DNA of 64,000 nucleotides from the NCBI GenBank assembly GCA_001931535.1, contig CP016211.1:1826501-1890500 (forward strand), read 5' to 3'. Positions 16,541-24,792 of this stretch are shown piece by piece. The first letter of the stretch is position 1. Each line of letters starts with the position of its first letter. A program made the translations under genes and the position numbers. The notes below the pieces were generated by a model. It was not told where the DNA came from. It did not search any database and saw only the letters and a list, made by a program, of their open reading frames with translations. The stretch is from Minicystis rosea. GTDB lineage: Bacteria; Myxococcota_A; Polyangia; Polyangiales; Polyangiaceae.

Positions 16541-18034
16541 TCAGCTCGCCGCCGCGAGCTCGTGCGGCAGCGGCACCTCTTCGCCCGCAAACGCGGCCGC
16601 AACGGCACGCCGCAGATACTCCGCAGGATCGACGCCCACGAGCTTCGCGCTCTCGAGCAACGAATAGAACAACGCCGCCACCTGCGTGCCGCGGAGCGAG
16701 CGGGAGCCGTAGTGATTTTTCCGGCCCACGACAGGGCCGCGCAACGCGCGCTCGGCGGGATTGTTGTCCAGCGGCAGCGTGGGGTCGTCTACGAAGCGGC
16801 AGAGCAGACTCCAGCGATTCGTCAGATAGCGAATCGCCTCGTACAGCCGCGTTCCCGGAGGACTCTGCTGCTCCAGGATCCATTGCTGGATCTCCGCCAG
16901 CACCGCACGCGATTCGTCCCGTCGCAACTTCCTGCGCTGTTCCAGATCGTCGCCGGCGCGCGACTCGATCGCGTACAGCTTGCCGATCCGTTCGAGCATC
17001 CAGCCACTCTCGTTCGGGAAAGCCTGCTCGCATTCAACGAAGTTGCGCCGCGCGTGCACCCAACACTGCACGAGCTTGAGCGCCGGGTACTTCTTGGCGA
17101 GCGCGTCATAGGCCTTGTAGCCGTCGCACATCACGTAGCCGTCGAAGCCCGCGAGCAGCTCCTCGGCAGCCTCGCTGTCACGGCCGCCGTGGATCTCGTA
17201 ATAGACGCCCACGTCGGAGACGAGCGTCCAGATATGCCACTTCGACGCTGCTGCATGCCCGCCCTTCTTGTCATGCAGCGGCCACGGCGTCTCGTCCGCG
17301 AAGAGCAGCTTCTGGGCGTGCTGCACCATCCCGAGTCGCACGTAGGCCGGCAGCAGGAGCTGGTGAAGGCCCCAGAGCTGATCGAAGAGCGTCTGGGCCT
17401 CGACGACGAGCCCCGCACGCGCCATCGCGCGCACCTGTCGCTCGAGCGGCATGTGATCGAGATACTTGTCGATGGCGACCACGCTCGCGAAGCCGACCGA
17501 ATAGCGCCCGCCCTCGATCAAGCGGCGCGGCGTCGGCGCCGTCTCGATGCAACCGCCGCAGCGGCAGCGGTACTTCTGGCGCCGATGGCGCTTGATGAGG
17601 TAGCGCCGCTCGACGACGTCGATCTCCTCGCTCTCTTCGTACTGCCCCTCCCACGCTTCGAGCGCACCACCGCAGCTCGGGCAGGTCTTGTCGGCGTCAT
17701 CGAGATCGTGGACGACGTCTTCGATGGGCAGCTTCGGTTGCTCGCGCGGGCCGTGGCCCTTCTGCGGCGGCTTGTCGGTGGAGGGCTTGTCACCGGCGGC
17801 GCGTTTCTCGCTCTGGTGATGGAAGATGCGTGCGCGGTTCGCCTCGATCTCTTTCTGGAGCGCGCCGATCTCCAGACGCAGTTGTACCGCAGCCTCGCCC
17901 GTCGTCGTGGCCACCTTCTTCTGCAGCGTGAGGAGCCTTTCGACCAGCCGCTCGTACTCGCGGAGCAGCGACATCGCCATCGTGCGCAGTCGCTCGAGGT
18001 CCTTCTCGTGCGCAATGCGGTCGGCGTCGGTCAC
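16541..18034 (-). CDS. tnpC: IS66 transposase TnpC
   Basis: 497 residues, full length for IS66 TnpC, starting at a GTG. An N-terminal coiled-coil (residues 10-70) precedes a zinc-binding segment (CPSCGG near 117 and RCRCGGC near 155) and the DDE catalytic domain. The acidic residues are visible in FADETPWPLH, MCDGYKAYD and DNNPAERALR. It catalyses cleavage and strand transfer of the element ends. No frameshift or stop, so the enzyme is predicted to be functional. Confidence 0.96.
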   Translation of the reverse strand: MTDADRIAHEKDLERLRTMAMSLLREYERLVERLLTLQKKVATTTGEAAVQLRLEIGALQKEIEANRARIFHHQSEKRAAGDKPSTDKPPQKGHGPREQPKLPIEDVVHDLDDADKTCPSCGGALEAWEGQYEESEEIDVVERRYLIKRHRRQKYRCRCGGCIETAPTPRRLIEGGRYSVGFASVVAIDKYLDHMPLERQVRAMARAGLVVEAQTLFDQLWGLHQLLLPAYVRLGMVQHAQKLLFADETPWPLHDKKGGHAAASKWHIWTLVSDVGVYYEIHGGRDSEAAEELLAGFDGYVMCDGYKAYDALAKKYPALKLVQCWVHARRNFVECEQAFPNESGWMLERIGKLYAIESRAGDDLEQRRKLRRDESRAVLAEIQQWILEQQSPPGTRLYEAIRYLTNRWSLLCRFVDDPTLPLDNNPAERALRGPVVGRKNHYGSRSLRGTQVAALFYSLLESAKLVGVDPAEYLRRAVAAAFAGEEVPLPHELAAAS

Positions 18035-18085
18035 GTCCCTTGGACGCCGAGCCCGCGCCGAATGGCTCAGACGTGTGAGATGGTT

Positions 18086-18463
18086 TCAGCGAAAGACGAC
18101 GCGCTGTTCTTCTGCGCGCCACGGCGGCGGGCTGAGCACGACGCGTCCGACGAGCTCGCTGCCTTCGAGGAACAGGCCCAGCTCGCTCATCGTCCACGAG
18201 AGCGGTCCGTCACCGGGGCGCTGCCACGGCGCGACGAAGCGGCCTTGGCTCAATCGCTTGGCGAGGACGACGTGGCCTGTGCCATCCCAGAAGAGCACTT
18301 TCGCGGTGCGACGCCGTCGTCCCACGAACACGAAGACGCCGCCGTCGAGCACGTCCGTGTTCATCGCTGCGCGCACCACCGCCGCGAGCGTGTCGAACGA
18401 CTTGCGCATGTCGACCGGCTCGCGATGCACCCAGATCCGCACCGCGCGCGGCAACCCGATCAC
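18086..18463 (-). CDS. tnpB: IS66 accessory protein TnpB
   Basis: 125 residues with the typical TnpB core: PVDMRKSFDTLAAVV, a GGVFVFVGRRRRTAKVLFWD segment and LSQGRF. The start is the GTG at 18463 overlapping the tnpA stop (GTGA), the usual coupling in IS66 elements. TnpB is needed for full transposition though its biochemical role is not settled. Confidence 0.94.
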   Translation of the reverse strand: MIGLPRAVRIWVHREPVDMRKSFDTLAAVVRAAMNTDVLDGGVFVFVGRRRRTAKVLFWDGTGHVVLAKRLSQGRFVAPWQRPGDGPLSWTMSELGLFLEGSELVGRVVLSPPPWRAEEQRVVFR

Positions 18464-18822
18464 GCGAGCCTCCGCACAAGCTCGGCGATGTCCGCCATCG
18501 TGGCGCCCTCGATCCTGAGCCCCGCAGGGCCATGCACGACGAGCGACGACGCGACCACCGGCCTCGCGACCACCTCGACCGCGCGGAACGTCGCAGCGGC
18601 GCGCGGCGCGGGCGTGCCTCTCTCGTTTTGTCTCCACTTGCGCAGCGTGGTTGCACTCACGCCGAGCTCTTTGGCGACCCTCGACAGCCCGACGCCTTCG
18701 CGACACCGCTGCTCGACGAGCTCGAGCACCGCTTGTCGCGTGGCCTCCGAATAAGGTCGGCCGAACCCGACATCGCTCCGCACCAGCGCAGCCCGAATCT
18801 CCTCAACCGTCTTCGTCATCAT
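18460..18822 (-). CDS. tnpA: IS66 helix-turn-helix protein TnpA
   Basis: 120 residues. A helix-turn-helix of the IS3/IS66 orfA type is seen in LSRVAKELGVSATTLRKW near residues 47-64, followed by a linker and a C-terminal tail ending in ELVRRLA. The start is one of two adjacent ATGs (18822 or 18819) with GAGGAGG just upstream. It overlaps tnpB by 4 bases. Confidence 0.93.
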   Translation of the reverse strand: MMTKTVEEIRAALVRSDVGFGRPYSEATRQAVLELVEQRCREGVGLSRVAKELGVSATTLRKWRQNERGTPAPRAAATFRAVEVVARPVVASSLVVHGPAGLRIEGATMADIAELVRRLA

Positions 18823-18896
18823 CGCCTCCTCACGCGCACGCGCGAGGAGATGGGCAATCGAGGGCTACGTCACGACGGGGCGGCGCGGGGTATTAC

Positions 18897-18929
18897 GGCG
18901 AGACGGCGCGGCCCGCGCACCGTCTCGCC
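18897..18929 (-). terminator. Hairpin disrupted at its base by the IS66 insertion
   Basis: GGCGAGACGG and CCGTCTCGCC form a 10-bp stem just downstream of the stop at 18939 (minus strand). The left arm is the 8-bp target duplication itself, so the hairpin was the insertion target; the duplication regenerated the arm, leaving the terminator intact. Confidence 0.65.
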
Positions 18930-18938
18930 GCGCATGTT

Positions 18939-21269
18939 TCACTGCGGATCGTCGCTCATCAAACCCACGATCGGGTCCGCGCCGATGCCGTAGAAGTTGC
19001 TGAGGAACACGGCTTGGACGCCGTGCTGCCAGGCCGTCGAGCCCTGGATGTTCGGCGTCGTGTTGGTGAACGGATCCTCGGGGAACTGGACGAGGTGAAT
19101 GCCCATCGATACCCCGTCTCCACCGGCCATGTCGGCGAGCCAGATCTGATTGCCGGAATCGTGCTTGGGATAGAAGGTCATGGGCGCGGCGCGGAACTCG
19201 TTCAGGCTCGCGGTCGTGAACACGCCCGGGGTGCGGGTGCCATTGATGACGTTGAGCAGCGCCATCGCGGTGCCGATGAAGCCGCCCGCGCTGCATTGAT
19301 GGTTGACGACGTGGTCCGTGACCCCGGGCGCGCCCGTCTGGCCGCGCGCGATGGTGTAGCGGAGGACCTCGTCGTGCTCGGGATCCTTGGTGCAATCCAT
19401 GTCGTGGATGCCGACGGGCATCGTGATGTACTTACGGAAGAACCCCTCGAACGTCTCCCCGGACTGCTCCTCGATCATGAGCCGCAGCATGCACGGGTTC
19501 GCGCCCGAGTAGGCCGGGACGGTCCCGAGGTTCGCCGTGGCGATGATGTTCCTCTCGCTGAGGGGCTCGTTGCAGCCCCCGGTTTCGATGAACTTGGAGT
19601 TGTGGGTGAGCGCGTCCCAGATGGTGATGTCCCAGAGATCCCAGCCAGCGGTCGGCGAGCCGATCTTCGTGGGATCGAGCCGGCTCGCGATGAGCGGCAG
19701 GATCGTTTGCGTGTGGATGTTATAGCCCTTCTGCTCCGCGAGCTTGAGCGCGGCGAGGCCCGTGAGCGTCTTGGCGTTGCTGTAGTAATCCCAGTGGGCC
19801 TCGGGCGTCAGGCGCGTGCCATTGCCGATGTCGCCGGAGGACGTCACGCCGAGGAGCTCGCCGTCGCGTGACAGCGCGAGCGTGTAGCCGCCTGCGTTGG
19901 GATCGCCCGGCGGACGCATGAACGTGTGCGCGCGGGCGGCCCACTCCGGGGGGACGGCCGGGTATTCGTTGGTGATGGGGAGCTCCTCGCCCATCGGCGC
20001 GGAGGAGGTGTATCCGCCCTTCACCCGATCGAAGTCGACGAGCGCCCACCCTTGCAGCTTGTTCTCATCCATCTTCTCGGAGAACTGCTGGAGGCGCGTC
20101 GACGGCGCGAAGTCCGTCGCGTTCGCCGACTTCTGGAACACCGCATCGTAGTAACGGACCCCCGCGAGGAGGCGAGACTCCACCCGTGCCAGCGTGAGCC
20201 CGTTCGCGAGCTTCTCTTTCCACAGCTTGGCGAGGGACGGGTAATCCGCGTCGAGGACGATGGACCACTCACCCGTGGTGTTCTTCGATCCACCGGCGCG
20301 CGAGAGGACCGCGGTGAGGCGGTGCGTGCCGTACGTGGTGCCGTTGGTGCCCTGATACGCCTCCAGCGTGGTGACCTTGTAATCGTCGTTCAGGTAGGGA
20401 GCCGCCCACGCTTGGAAGTCGGTGGCGAGGCCATCGAAGAGCTGTTGGGTCGCGGTGCCGGCCTTGAACACGGCGATGTAGACGACGCCGCTCGCCGTCT
20501 GCTGCGCCTCGACATCCGAGAGGATGAGGCCCGCCGCGGCGTTCGTCGTCTTCCAGCTCTGGAGCTGAGCGTAGGTGATCCCGGCGTTGAAGCCCCAACC
20601 GCCGCTCCCGGCGTCGAAGAGAGCGTCGAAGTAGGCATAGCCGCTGGTCGTGTCGGTGTAATAGAGCTCGACCTTGGAGAGGCGGAGCCCCACGGCGACG
20701 AGGTCCGAGATCTTGGTGTTGAGCTGGGTCCAGTTGAGCCCCCGATGGAGCTGTTGGGAGGACGCGGTCGCGCTCGGGGCCCAGATGCCGGTGAAGAGCG
20801 GCTCGTCACACGTCGCCGTGAGCGAGACGATGCCGGCGCTCTGCATCGAAGAGTCGGTGAAGATTTCGACGGGGATCAAGCCATTCGCATGGCCTGTGTA
20901 CGTGGTGTTGCCCGTGAGCTTGCCGCTGTTCGAGCAACCGAAGACCGAGGCGGTGCCGTCGACGCAGAGGAAGTCGTACCCCTGCTCGAAGTTGACGGTG
21001 GCGCTCCAAGAAAACTCGCCGCCGTAGCAAGGGTCCCACATGGACCGGTAATGCGCCGAGTTCGGGAGAGGGCCGCTCGATTTGCACGTGCGGTTGTGGT
21101 TGAAGCCGCAGTCGATCGCGTCCCGCGGCGCGGAGAGGGCTTGTCCCGCCTCCGCCGTCCGCTCTTCGCCCGCGGCCGGCGATGGCTCCGCGGATTCGTC
21201 GGCGGCCGGCGCCGCACAACCCACCAAGAGAGAAGTCGCAAGGAGCAATGTGGTTTCGAATCGTTTCAT
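18939..21269 (-). CDS. CUB-like/tandem-repeat/serine beta-lactamase-fold lipoprotein (polyglycine-hydrolase-like)
   Basis: 776 residues from the ATG at 21269, with AGGAGG five bases upstream. Lipobox LLVGC gives Cys18. Residues about 50-160 resemble a CUB-type beta sandwich (GYDFLCVDG, EIFTDSSMQSAGIVSL). Residues about 170-440 are tandem units of about 50-60 residues ending in strands like LSKVELYYTDTTSG, LILSDVEAQQT, KVTTLEAYQ, LARVESRLL and WALVDFDRV, matching the bacterial tandem repeat domain found in polyglycine hydrolases. The C-terminal half is a beta-lactamase/penicillin-binding-fold domain with the SxxK motif SNAK and a YSG element. Fungal enzymes of this architecture cut Gly-rich loops of plant chitinases. 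Target here is unknown; a secreted peptidase is the best guess. Confidence 0.8.
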   Translation of the reverse strand: MKRFETTLLLATSLLVGCAAPAADESAEPSPAAGEERTAEAGQALSAPRDAIDCGFNHNRTCKSSGPLPNSAHYRSMWDPCYGGEFSWSATVNFEQGYDFLCVDGTASVFGCSNSGKLTGNTTYTGHANGLIPVEIFTDSSMQSAGIVSLTATCDEPLFTGIWAPSATASSQQLHRGLNWTQLNTKISDLVAVGLRLSKVELYYTDTTSGYAYFDALFDAGSGGWGFNAGITYAQLQSWKTTNAAAGLILSDVEAQQTASGVVYIAVFKAGTATQQLFDGLATDFQAWAAPYLNDDYKVTTLEAYQGTNGTTYGTHRLTAVLSRAGGSKNTTGEWSIVLDADYPSLAKLWKEKLANGLTLARVESRLLAGVRYYDAVFQKSANATDFAPSTRLQQFSEKMDENKLQGWALVDFDRVKGGYTSSAPMGEELPITNEYPAVPPEWAARAHTFMRPPGDPNAGGYTLALSRDGELLGVTSSGDIGNGTRLTPEAHWDYYSNAKTLTGLAALKLAEQKGYNIHTQTILPLIASRLDPTKIGSPTAGWDLWDITIWDALTHNSKFIETGGCNEPLSERNIIATANLGTVPAYSGANPCMLRLMIEEQSGETFEGFFRKYITMPVGIHDMDCTKDPEHDEVLRYTIARGQTGAPGVTDHVVNHQCSAGGFIGTAMALLNVINGTRTPGVFTTASLNEFRAAPMTFYPKHDSGNQIWLADMAGGDGVSMGIHLVQFPEDPFTNTTPNIQGSTAWQHGVQAVFLSNFYGIGADPIVGLMSDDPQ

Positions 21270-21609
21270 GGATCCTCCTGGACGAGATGCGGCCGATGGC
21301 TCGGATCGCCGCGCAGACGAGCCCAATGGCGCGTCATGGCGCTCCGAGGGAGAACGGCAGCTAAGAACGACAAGGTTCCGAGCTTCGCGTGAGTCGCTCG
21401 GACCGATTCTTTTTATGATGGTGTGTGACGAGGATCAATACGAAGGAGACGTGCGCTGAGACAAACGCCGTCTTCGATGCTCACGTATCGTCGGGTGCGA
21501 TGGCCATCGTCGTTGGGCGACATGGTGTTACCAAGGAAGCCTGTTGGATGTTTGGACACGGGGATGTGTCGTTGGTCCGTGGTGAACGTGGCGGCGATCG
21601 CCAGCGCGG
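21270..21609. other. Intergenic region, 340 bp, lower GC
   Basis: Between two minus-strand genes. It contains the leader of the serine-hydrolase lipoprotein gene, including an AT-richer patch (TTCTTTTTATGATGG near 21407) where a promoter is likely. Short frames on both strands lack ribosome-binding sites and biased codons, so I call no gene. Confidence 0.5.
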
Positions 21610-22767
21610 CTACCGCTGTCGTCTCGGCAATGTCCGCTGGGCTTCGCGCACGGCTTCGGCGAAGAAGGATGCGCCCACGGCGAGCACGTCCTCGTCGACG
21701 GTGAAGCCGGGGCTGTGCAGCGGGACGTAAGGCCAGCCTTCTTTGCAGGCGCCGAAGCGTACGTAGCAACCGGGGACGTCGCGCAAGTAGAGGGAGAAGT
21801 CTTCCGAGCCCATGCTCGGGTGCTCCTGCGGCACGACGTTGCGCACGCCGGCCACGGTCTCGGCGGCGCGCTGGCAGATGGCTGCTTCGCGCGCGGTGTT
21901 GATCACCGCGGGGTTCGCGGTGCCCATCTCCACGGTCACGCGGGCGTTGTGGAGCATGCCGGCGGCCTCGGCCATGCGGCGGATGCCGAGGATCACGCAC
22001 GTGCGCGTGGCGGCCTCCGTGGTGCGGATGGTCCCTTCGAGGGTGGCCTCGGCGGCGATGACGTTGGCGGCGGTGCCCGCCTGCACGCGGCCGATGGTGA
22101 TCACCGTCGGATGGAGCGGATCGATCTCGCGCGTCACCAGCGTCTGCAGCGCGGTGATCAAGAAGCCCGCGACGATGACGGCGTCGATGGCCTCGTGCGG
22201 CCGCGCGCCGTGACCGGCCTTGCCCTGCACGTGGAGCGCGAAGCGATCGCACGCGGCGGTGACCGCGCCGCTCGTGACCATGATCTGGCCGGTCGGGTAG
22301 TGATGCGTGACGTGACCGGCGAAGATGGCGTCGACGCCGGCCAGCGCGCCGGACTGCACGACCACGTCCGAGCCGGCGCCGCGCTCTTCGGCCGGCTGGA
22401 AGAGGAGCACCACGTCGCCCTCGGGCCCGCCGTTCTGCGCCAAGAGCTGCGCGGCCCCGAGCACCATCGTCATGTGCGCGTCGTGCCCGCAGGCGTGCAC
22501 GCAGCCCGGGTGCTCCGACGTGAAGGGGAGCCCCGTCGCTTCGCAGCCCGGGAGCGCATCCATCTCCGCGCGGAGCGCGATCACCGGCGCGGACGATGAG
22601 CGACCGCGTAGCCGAGCGACCACGCCCGTCCCCGGCCCACCGTACGTGGCCTCGAGATCGAGCGCGCGAAGCTGATCGAGGATGAGCCGAGCCGTCTTCT
22701 CTTCGTGGAAGGCGAGCTCGGGGACTCGATGCAGGTTTCGCCGGAGCTCGATCAAGGGTGCGATCAT
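21610..22767 (-). CDS. M20 family amidohydrolase (hippurate/N-acyl amino acid hydrolase type)
   Basis: 385 residues, the normal length for M20D amidohydrolases. These enzymes hydrolyse N-acyl amino acids or acetylated amines using one or two metal ions. Metal ligands are visible in HACGHDAHM, PAEERGAG, the late His of EHPSMGSEDFSLY, and the initial ALRAEMDALP. The dimerisation domain contains GKAGHGARPHEAIDAV. I chose the ATG at 22767 (MIAPLIELRRNLHRVPELAF), the start of the family homology; upstream in-frame extension is Arg/Pro-rich and not conserved-looking. No signal peptide, so cytoplasmic. It is divergent from the GCS2-type gene, with 142 bp between starts. Confidence 0.93.
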   Translation of the reverse strand: MIAPLIELRRNLHRVPELAFHEEKTARLILDQLRALDLEATYGGPGTGVVARLRGRSSSAPVIALRAEMDALPGCEATGLPFTSEHPGCVHACGHDAHMTMVLGAAQLLAQNGGPEGDVVLLFQPAEERGAGSDVVVQSGALAGVDAIFAGHVTHHYPTGQIMVTSGAVTAACDRFALHVQGKAGHGARPHEAIDAVIVAGFLITALQTLVTREIDPLHPTVITIGRVQAGTAANVIAAEATLEGTIRTTEAATRTCVILGIRRMAEAAGMLHNARVTVEMGTANPAVINTAREAAICQRAAETVAGVRNVVPQEHPSMGSEDFSLYLRDVPGCYVRFGACKEGWPYVPLHSPGFTVDEDVLAVGASFFAEAVREAQRTLPRRQR

Positions 22768-22909
22768 CCGCTCTGCCTCGAAGGCCTCCGCGGCACCATC
22801 TGGTCCTCGGACGACGCGCGAACAAGGTCTTTCTCGATGGCGGCCGCGCCGGCCCTTCTGCTCGGCCGGCGGCTCGTTCGGGCACCGAGATTGCCGTGGG
22901 GAGGAGAGC

Positions 22910-24397
22910 ATGGGGCTCGAGATCGATCGGGATCGTTTCGAGGACGAGGACTACCTGCGCTTCGCGGAGCGGCTGCGGAGCGGGCTCGACGCGCTTGCCG
23001 AAGTGATGGCGCGGCCCGGCTTCGGCGCGGGAGAGCCGACCATTGGCGCGGAGCTCGAGCTGTGCTTGGTCGACGACGAAGGGAGGGCGCTCCCCATCAA
23101 CCGCGCCGTGCTCGCCGGCACGTCGGATCCGCGCCTCACGTTCGAGCTCGATCGCTTCAACCTCGAGGTCAACGCGCGCCCCACGCTGCTCGCCGGCCGG
23201 CCCTTCGCGGCGCTCGAGTACGAGCTGCAGAGCGCGCTCGCCGAGATCGCCCGCGCGGCCGCGCCGCATGGAGCGCGCATCGCCATGGTCGGCATCCTCC
23301 CCACGCTGCGGCCCGCCGATCTCAGCCCCGAAGCGGTCACCGACGCGCGTCGCTACCACGCGCTCTCGGAGGGCCTCCGGCGCGTGCGCCGGCAGCGCTT
23401 CCACGTGCGCATCGAGGGCGAGGACACGCTCGACGTCGAGGACGACGACGTCGCGCTCCAGGGCGCGACCACGTCGCTCCAGGTTCATCTGCGCGTCGCG
23501 CCGCGGGACTTCGCCGCGGCCTACAACGCGGCGCAGATGGCGACCGCGCCCGCGCTCGCGGCGGCCACCAACGCGCCCACGCTCCTCGGCCAGCGTTTGT
23601 GGGAGGAGACGCGCATCGCGCTCTTTCGCCAGCTCATCGACGATCGCCACGAGGCCGTGGTCGAAGACTGGCGCCCGGCGCGCGTGTCGTTCGGTCACGG
23701 TTGGGTGCGTGAAGGAGCCTTCGAGCTCTTCGCCGAAGCGGTGAGCATGCACCAACCGCTCTTGCCCGTGTGCGGCGCGGAGGATCCGCTCGCCTGCATC
23801 CACAAAGGCGGCGTGCCCGCGCTCGCGGAGCTGCGCATGCACGTCGGCACCATCTGGCGCTGGAACCGCCCGGTCTACGATGGATCGGGGAACGGGCACG
23901 TGCGCATCGAGCTCCGCGCGCTGCCCTCGGGCCCGACGGTCGCCGACATGGTGGCCAACGCGGCGTGGATTCTCGGGCTCACGCTCGGTCTGATGCCCGA
24001 TGCGCGCGCGCACACGTGCCGGATGACCTTCGGGCAGGCGCGCCGCAATTTCTACGAAGCCGCCCGTCATGGCCTCGACGCGGAGCTGCTCTGGCCGAGC
24101 GCCGAGCCGCCTTCACCGCGACCCGTGCGCGCGGCGGATCTCGTGGAGCGCCTCCTGCCGCTCGCGGAGCGCGGCCTCGTGAGCGCAGGCGTGGATGCTT
24201 CCGAAGCGGCCGCGCAGCTCGCGATCATCGCCGACCGCGTGCGCCGCCGGACGACGGGCTCGCGCTGGCAGCTCCGCACGTTGGCCGAAGAGGAGAAGCG
24301 CGCGCCGCGGGCCGAAGCGATCGCGGCGATGTTCGCGCGCTACCGCGCCGAGGCCGAGACGGGGCGACCCGTGCACACCTGGTGCGCACCGAGGTGA
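22910..24397 (+). CDS. GCS2-family carboxylate-amine ligase (glutamate-cysteine ligase-like)
   Basis: 495 residues. The ATP-grasp-like glutamate-cysteine ligase fold is indicated by TIGAELELCLVDDEG near residue 44, FELDRFNLEVNARP near 80, TTSLQVHLRV near 188 and the later RIELRALPSGPTVADM. The family forms peptide-like bonds between glutamate-type carboxylates and amines; bacterial members include gamma-glutamylcysteine synthetases and paralogues of unknown substrate. GGGGAGGAG lies just before the ATG at 22910. A possible small reading frame overlaps the stop codon in GTGA. Whether this is the genome's glutathione-synthesis enzyme or a paralogue cannot be told here. Confidence 0.85.
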   Translation: MGLEIDRDRFEDEDYLRFAERLRSGLDALAEVMARPGFGAGEPTIGAELELCLVDDEGRALPINRAVLAGTSDPRLTFELDRFNLEVNARPTLLAGRPFAALEYELQSALAEIARAAAPHGARIAMVGILPTLRPADLSPEAVTDARRYHALSEGLRRVRRQRFHVRIEGEDTLDVEDDDVALQGATTSLQVHLRVAPRDFAAAYNAAQMATAPALAAATNAPTLLGQRLWEETRIALFRQLIDDRHEAVVEDWRPARVSFGHGWVREGAFELFAEAVSMHQPLLPVCGAEDPLACIHKGGVPALAELRMHVGTIWRWNRPVYDGSGNGHVRIELRALPSGPTVADMVANAAWILGLTLGLMPDARAHTCRMTFGQARRNFYEAARHGLDAELLWPSAEPPSPRPVRAADLVERLLPLAERGLVSAGVDASEAAAQLAIIADRVRRRTTGSRWQLRTLAEEEKRAPRAEAIAAMFARYRAEAETGRPVHTWCAPR

Positions 24398-24636
24398 GCG
24401 CCCGGCAGCGGCGCGGCGGCTCGGGCAAACGGCGGGTGAGATCCGTCGAGCGGGTCGATCACGTCGCGAACCGGCTCTCCGAGGGGCGCGGGCGGCCGGC
24501 GCACGTCGTGATCCGGTGCCGAGGAACGCTCGCCGAGCCGGATCACGACGTGATCCGACGGCTCGAGGGAGTCGGCCGGTCCGATCACGTCGTGTTCGGG
24601 TGCCACGAGGGCTGCGGAGGGTCATTCACGTCGTGA
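24394..24636 (+). pseudogene. Possible decayed 14-residue-repeat reading frame coupled to the GCS2 gene
   Basis: A GTG at 24394 overlaps the upstream TGA stop in GTGA. The frame gives 80 residues dominated by a 14-residue unit with DHV or HVV at its start (VDHVANRLSEG, PAHVVIR, PDHDVIRR, SDHVVFG) and stops at 24636. After a single-base phase change around 24600 the same unit continues in another frame (VIHVVIRRHAG, LDHVVLEVEED, RDVIRGAG) to a stop at 24761. So either it is a frameshifted repeat gene or the codons merely reflect the DNA dyads, which translate to HVV in one phase. Expression is not established. Confidence 0.25.
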
Positions 24637-24722
24637 TCCGGCGCCACGCGGGATCGGCGGAGCTGGATCACGTCGTGTTGGAGGTCGAGGAGGACCGGGA
24701 GACGGCGTTTCGCGACGTGATC
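24457..24722. repeat. Seven-fold array of a 15-bp dyad at 42-bp spacing
   Basis: The near-palindrome GATCACGWCGTGATC occurs with centres at 24464, 24506, 24548, 24590, 24631, 24673 and 24715: steps of 42, 42, 42, 41, 42 and 42 bp. The copy at 24541-24555 is a perfect odd palindrome. A degenerate eighth (GCGCGACGTGAAG) follows near 24756. Dyads are well kept while the 26-27 bp between them vary. Forty-two bp is four turns of B-DNA, so all sites face the same side. The array fills the gap between two convergent genes. It may be a protein-binding array, or the relic of a 14-codon coding repeat. Confidence 0.9.
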
Positions 24723-24792
24723 CGCGGCGCCGGGCTCGAAGGCCCGAGCGGCGCGACGTGAAGGGTGGCGAGCCTCGCCCCCCGCGGTGCGC

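Larger units (their letters stand above)
16471..18896 (-). mobile_element. Complete IS66-family insertion sequence
   Basis: The 2426-bp element has related ends: the left end begins GTAAGTCCCCGCCG at 16471 and the right end, read inward, begins GTAATACCCCGCGCC at 18896; both continue to a shared CGTCGTGAC. The flanks carry the same 8-bp sequence GGCGAGAC (16463-16470 and 18897-18904), the duplication length expected for IS66. It holds tnpA, tnpB and tnpC in the standard order on the minus strand, all intact, so it looks recently inserted and possibly active. The target was one arm of a hairpin downstream of the gene at 18939. Confidence 0.96.

Noticed and set aside
21413..21609. C-terminal end of a long minus-strand frame (MSPNDDGHRTRRY...)
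   Set aside because: The segment has no ribosome-binding site or homology and the frame is a shadow of the M20 gene.
24340..24606. Minus-strand frame through the 42-bp array
   Set aside because: Arises from the dyad symmetry; no ribosome-binding site and overlaps the GCS2 gene end.
24457..24722. CRISPR array
   Set aside because: The conserved part is only a 15-bp dyad, intervening sequence shares features and there are no cas genes nearby.
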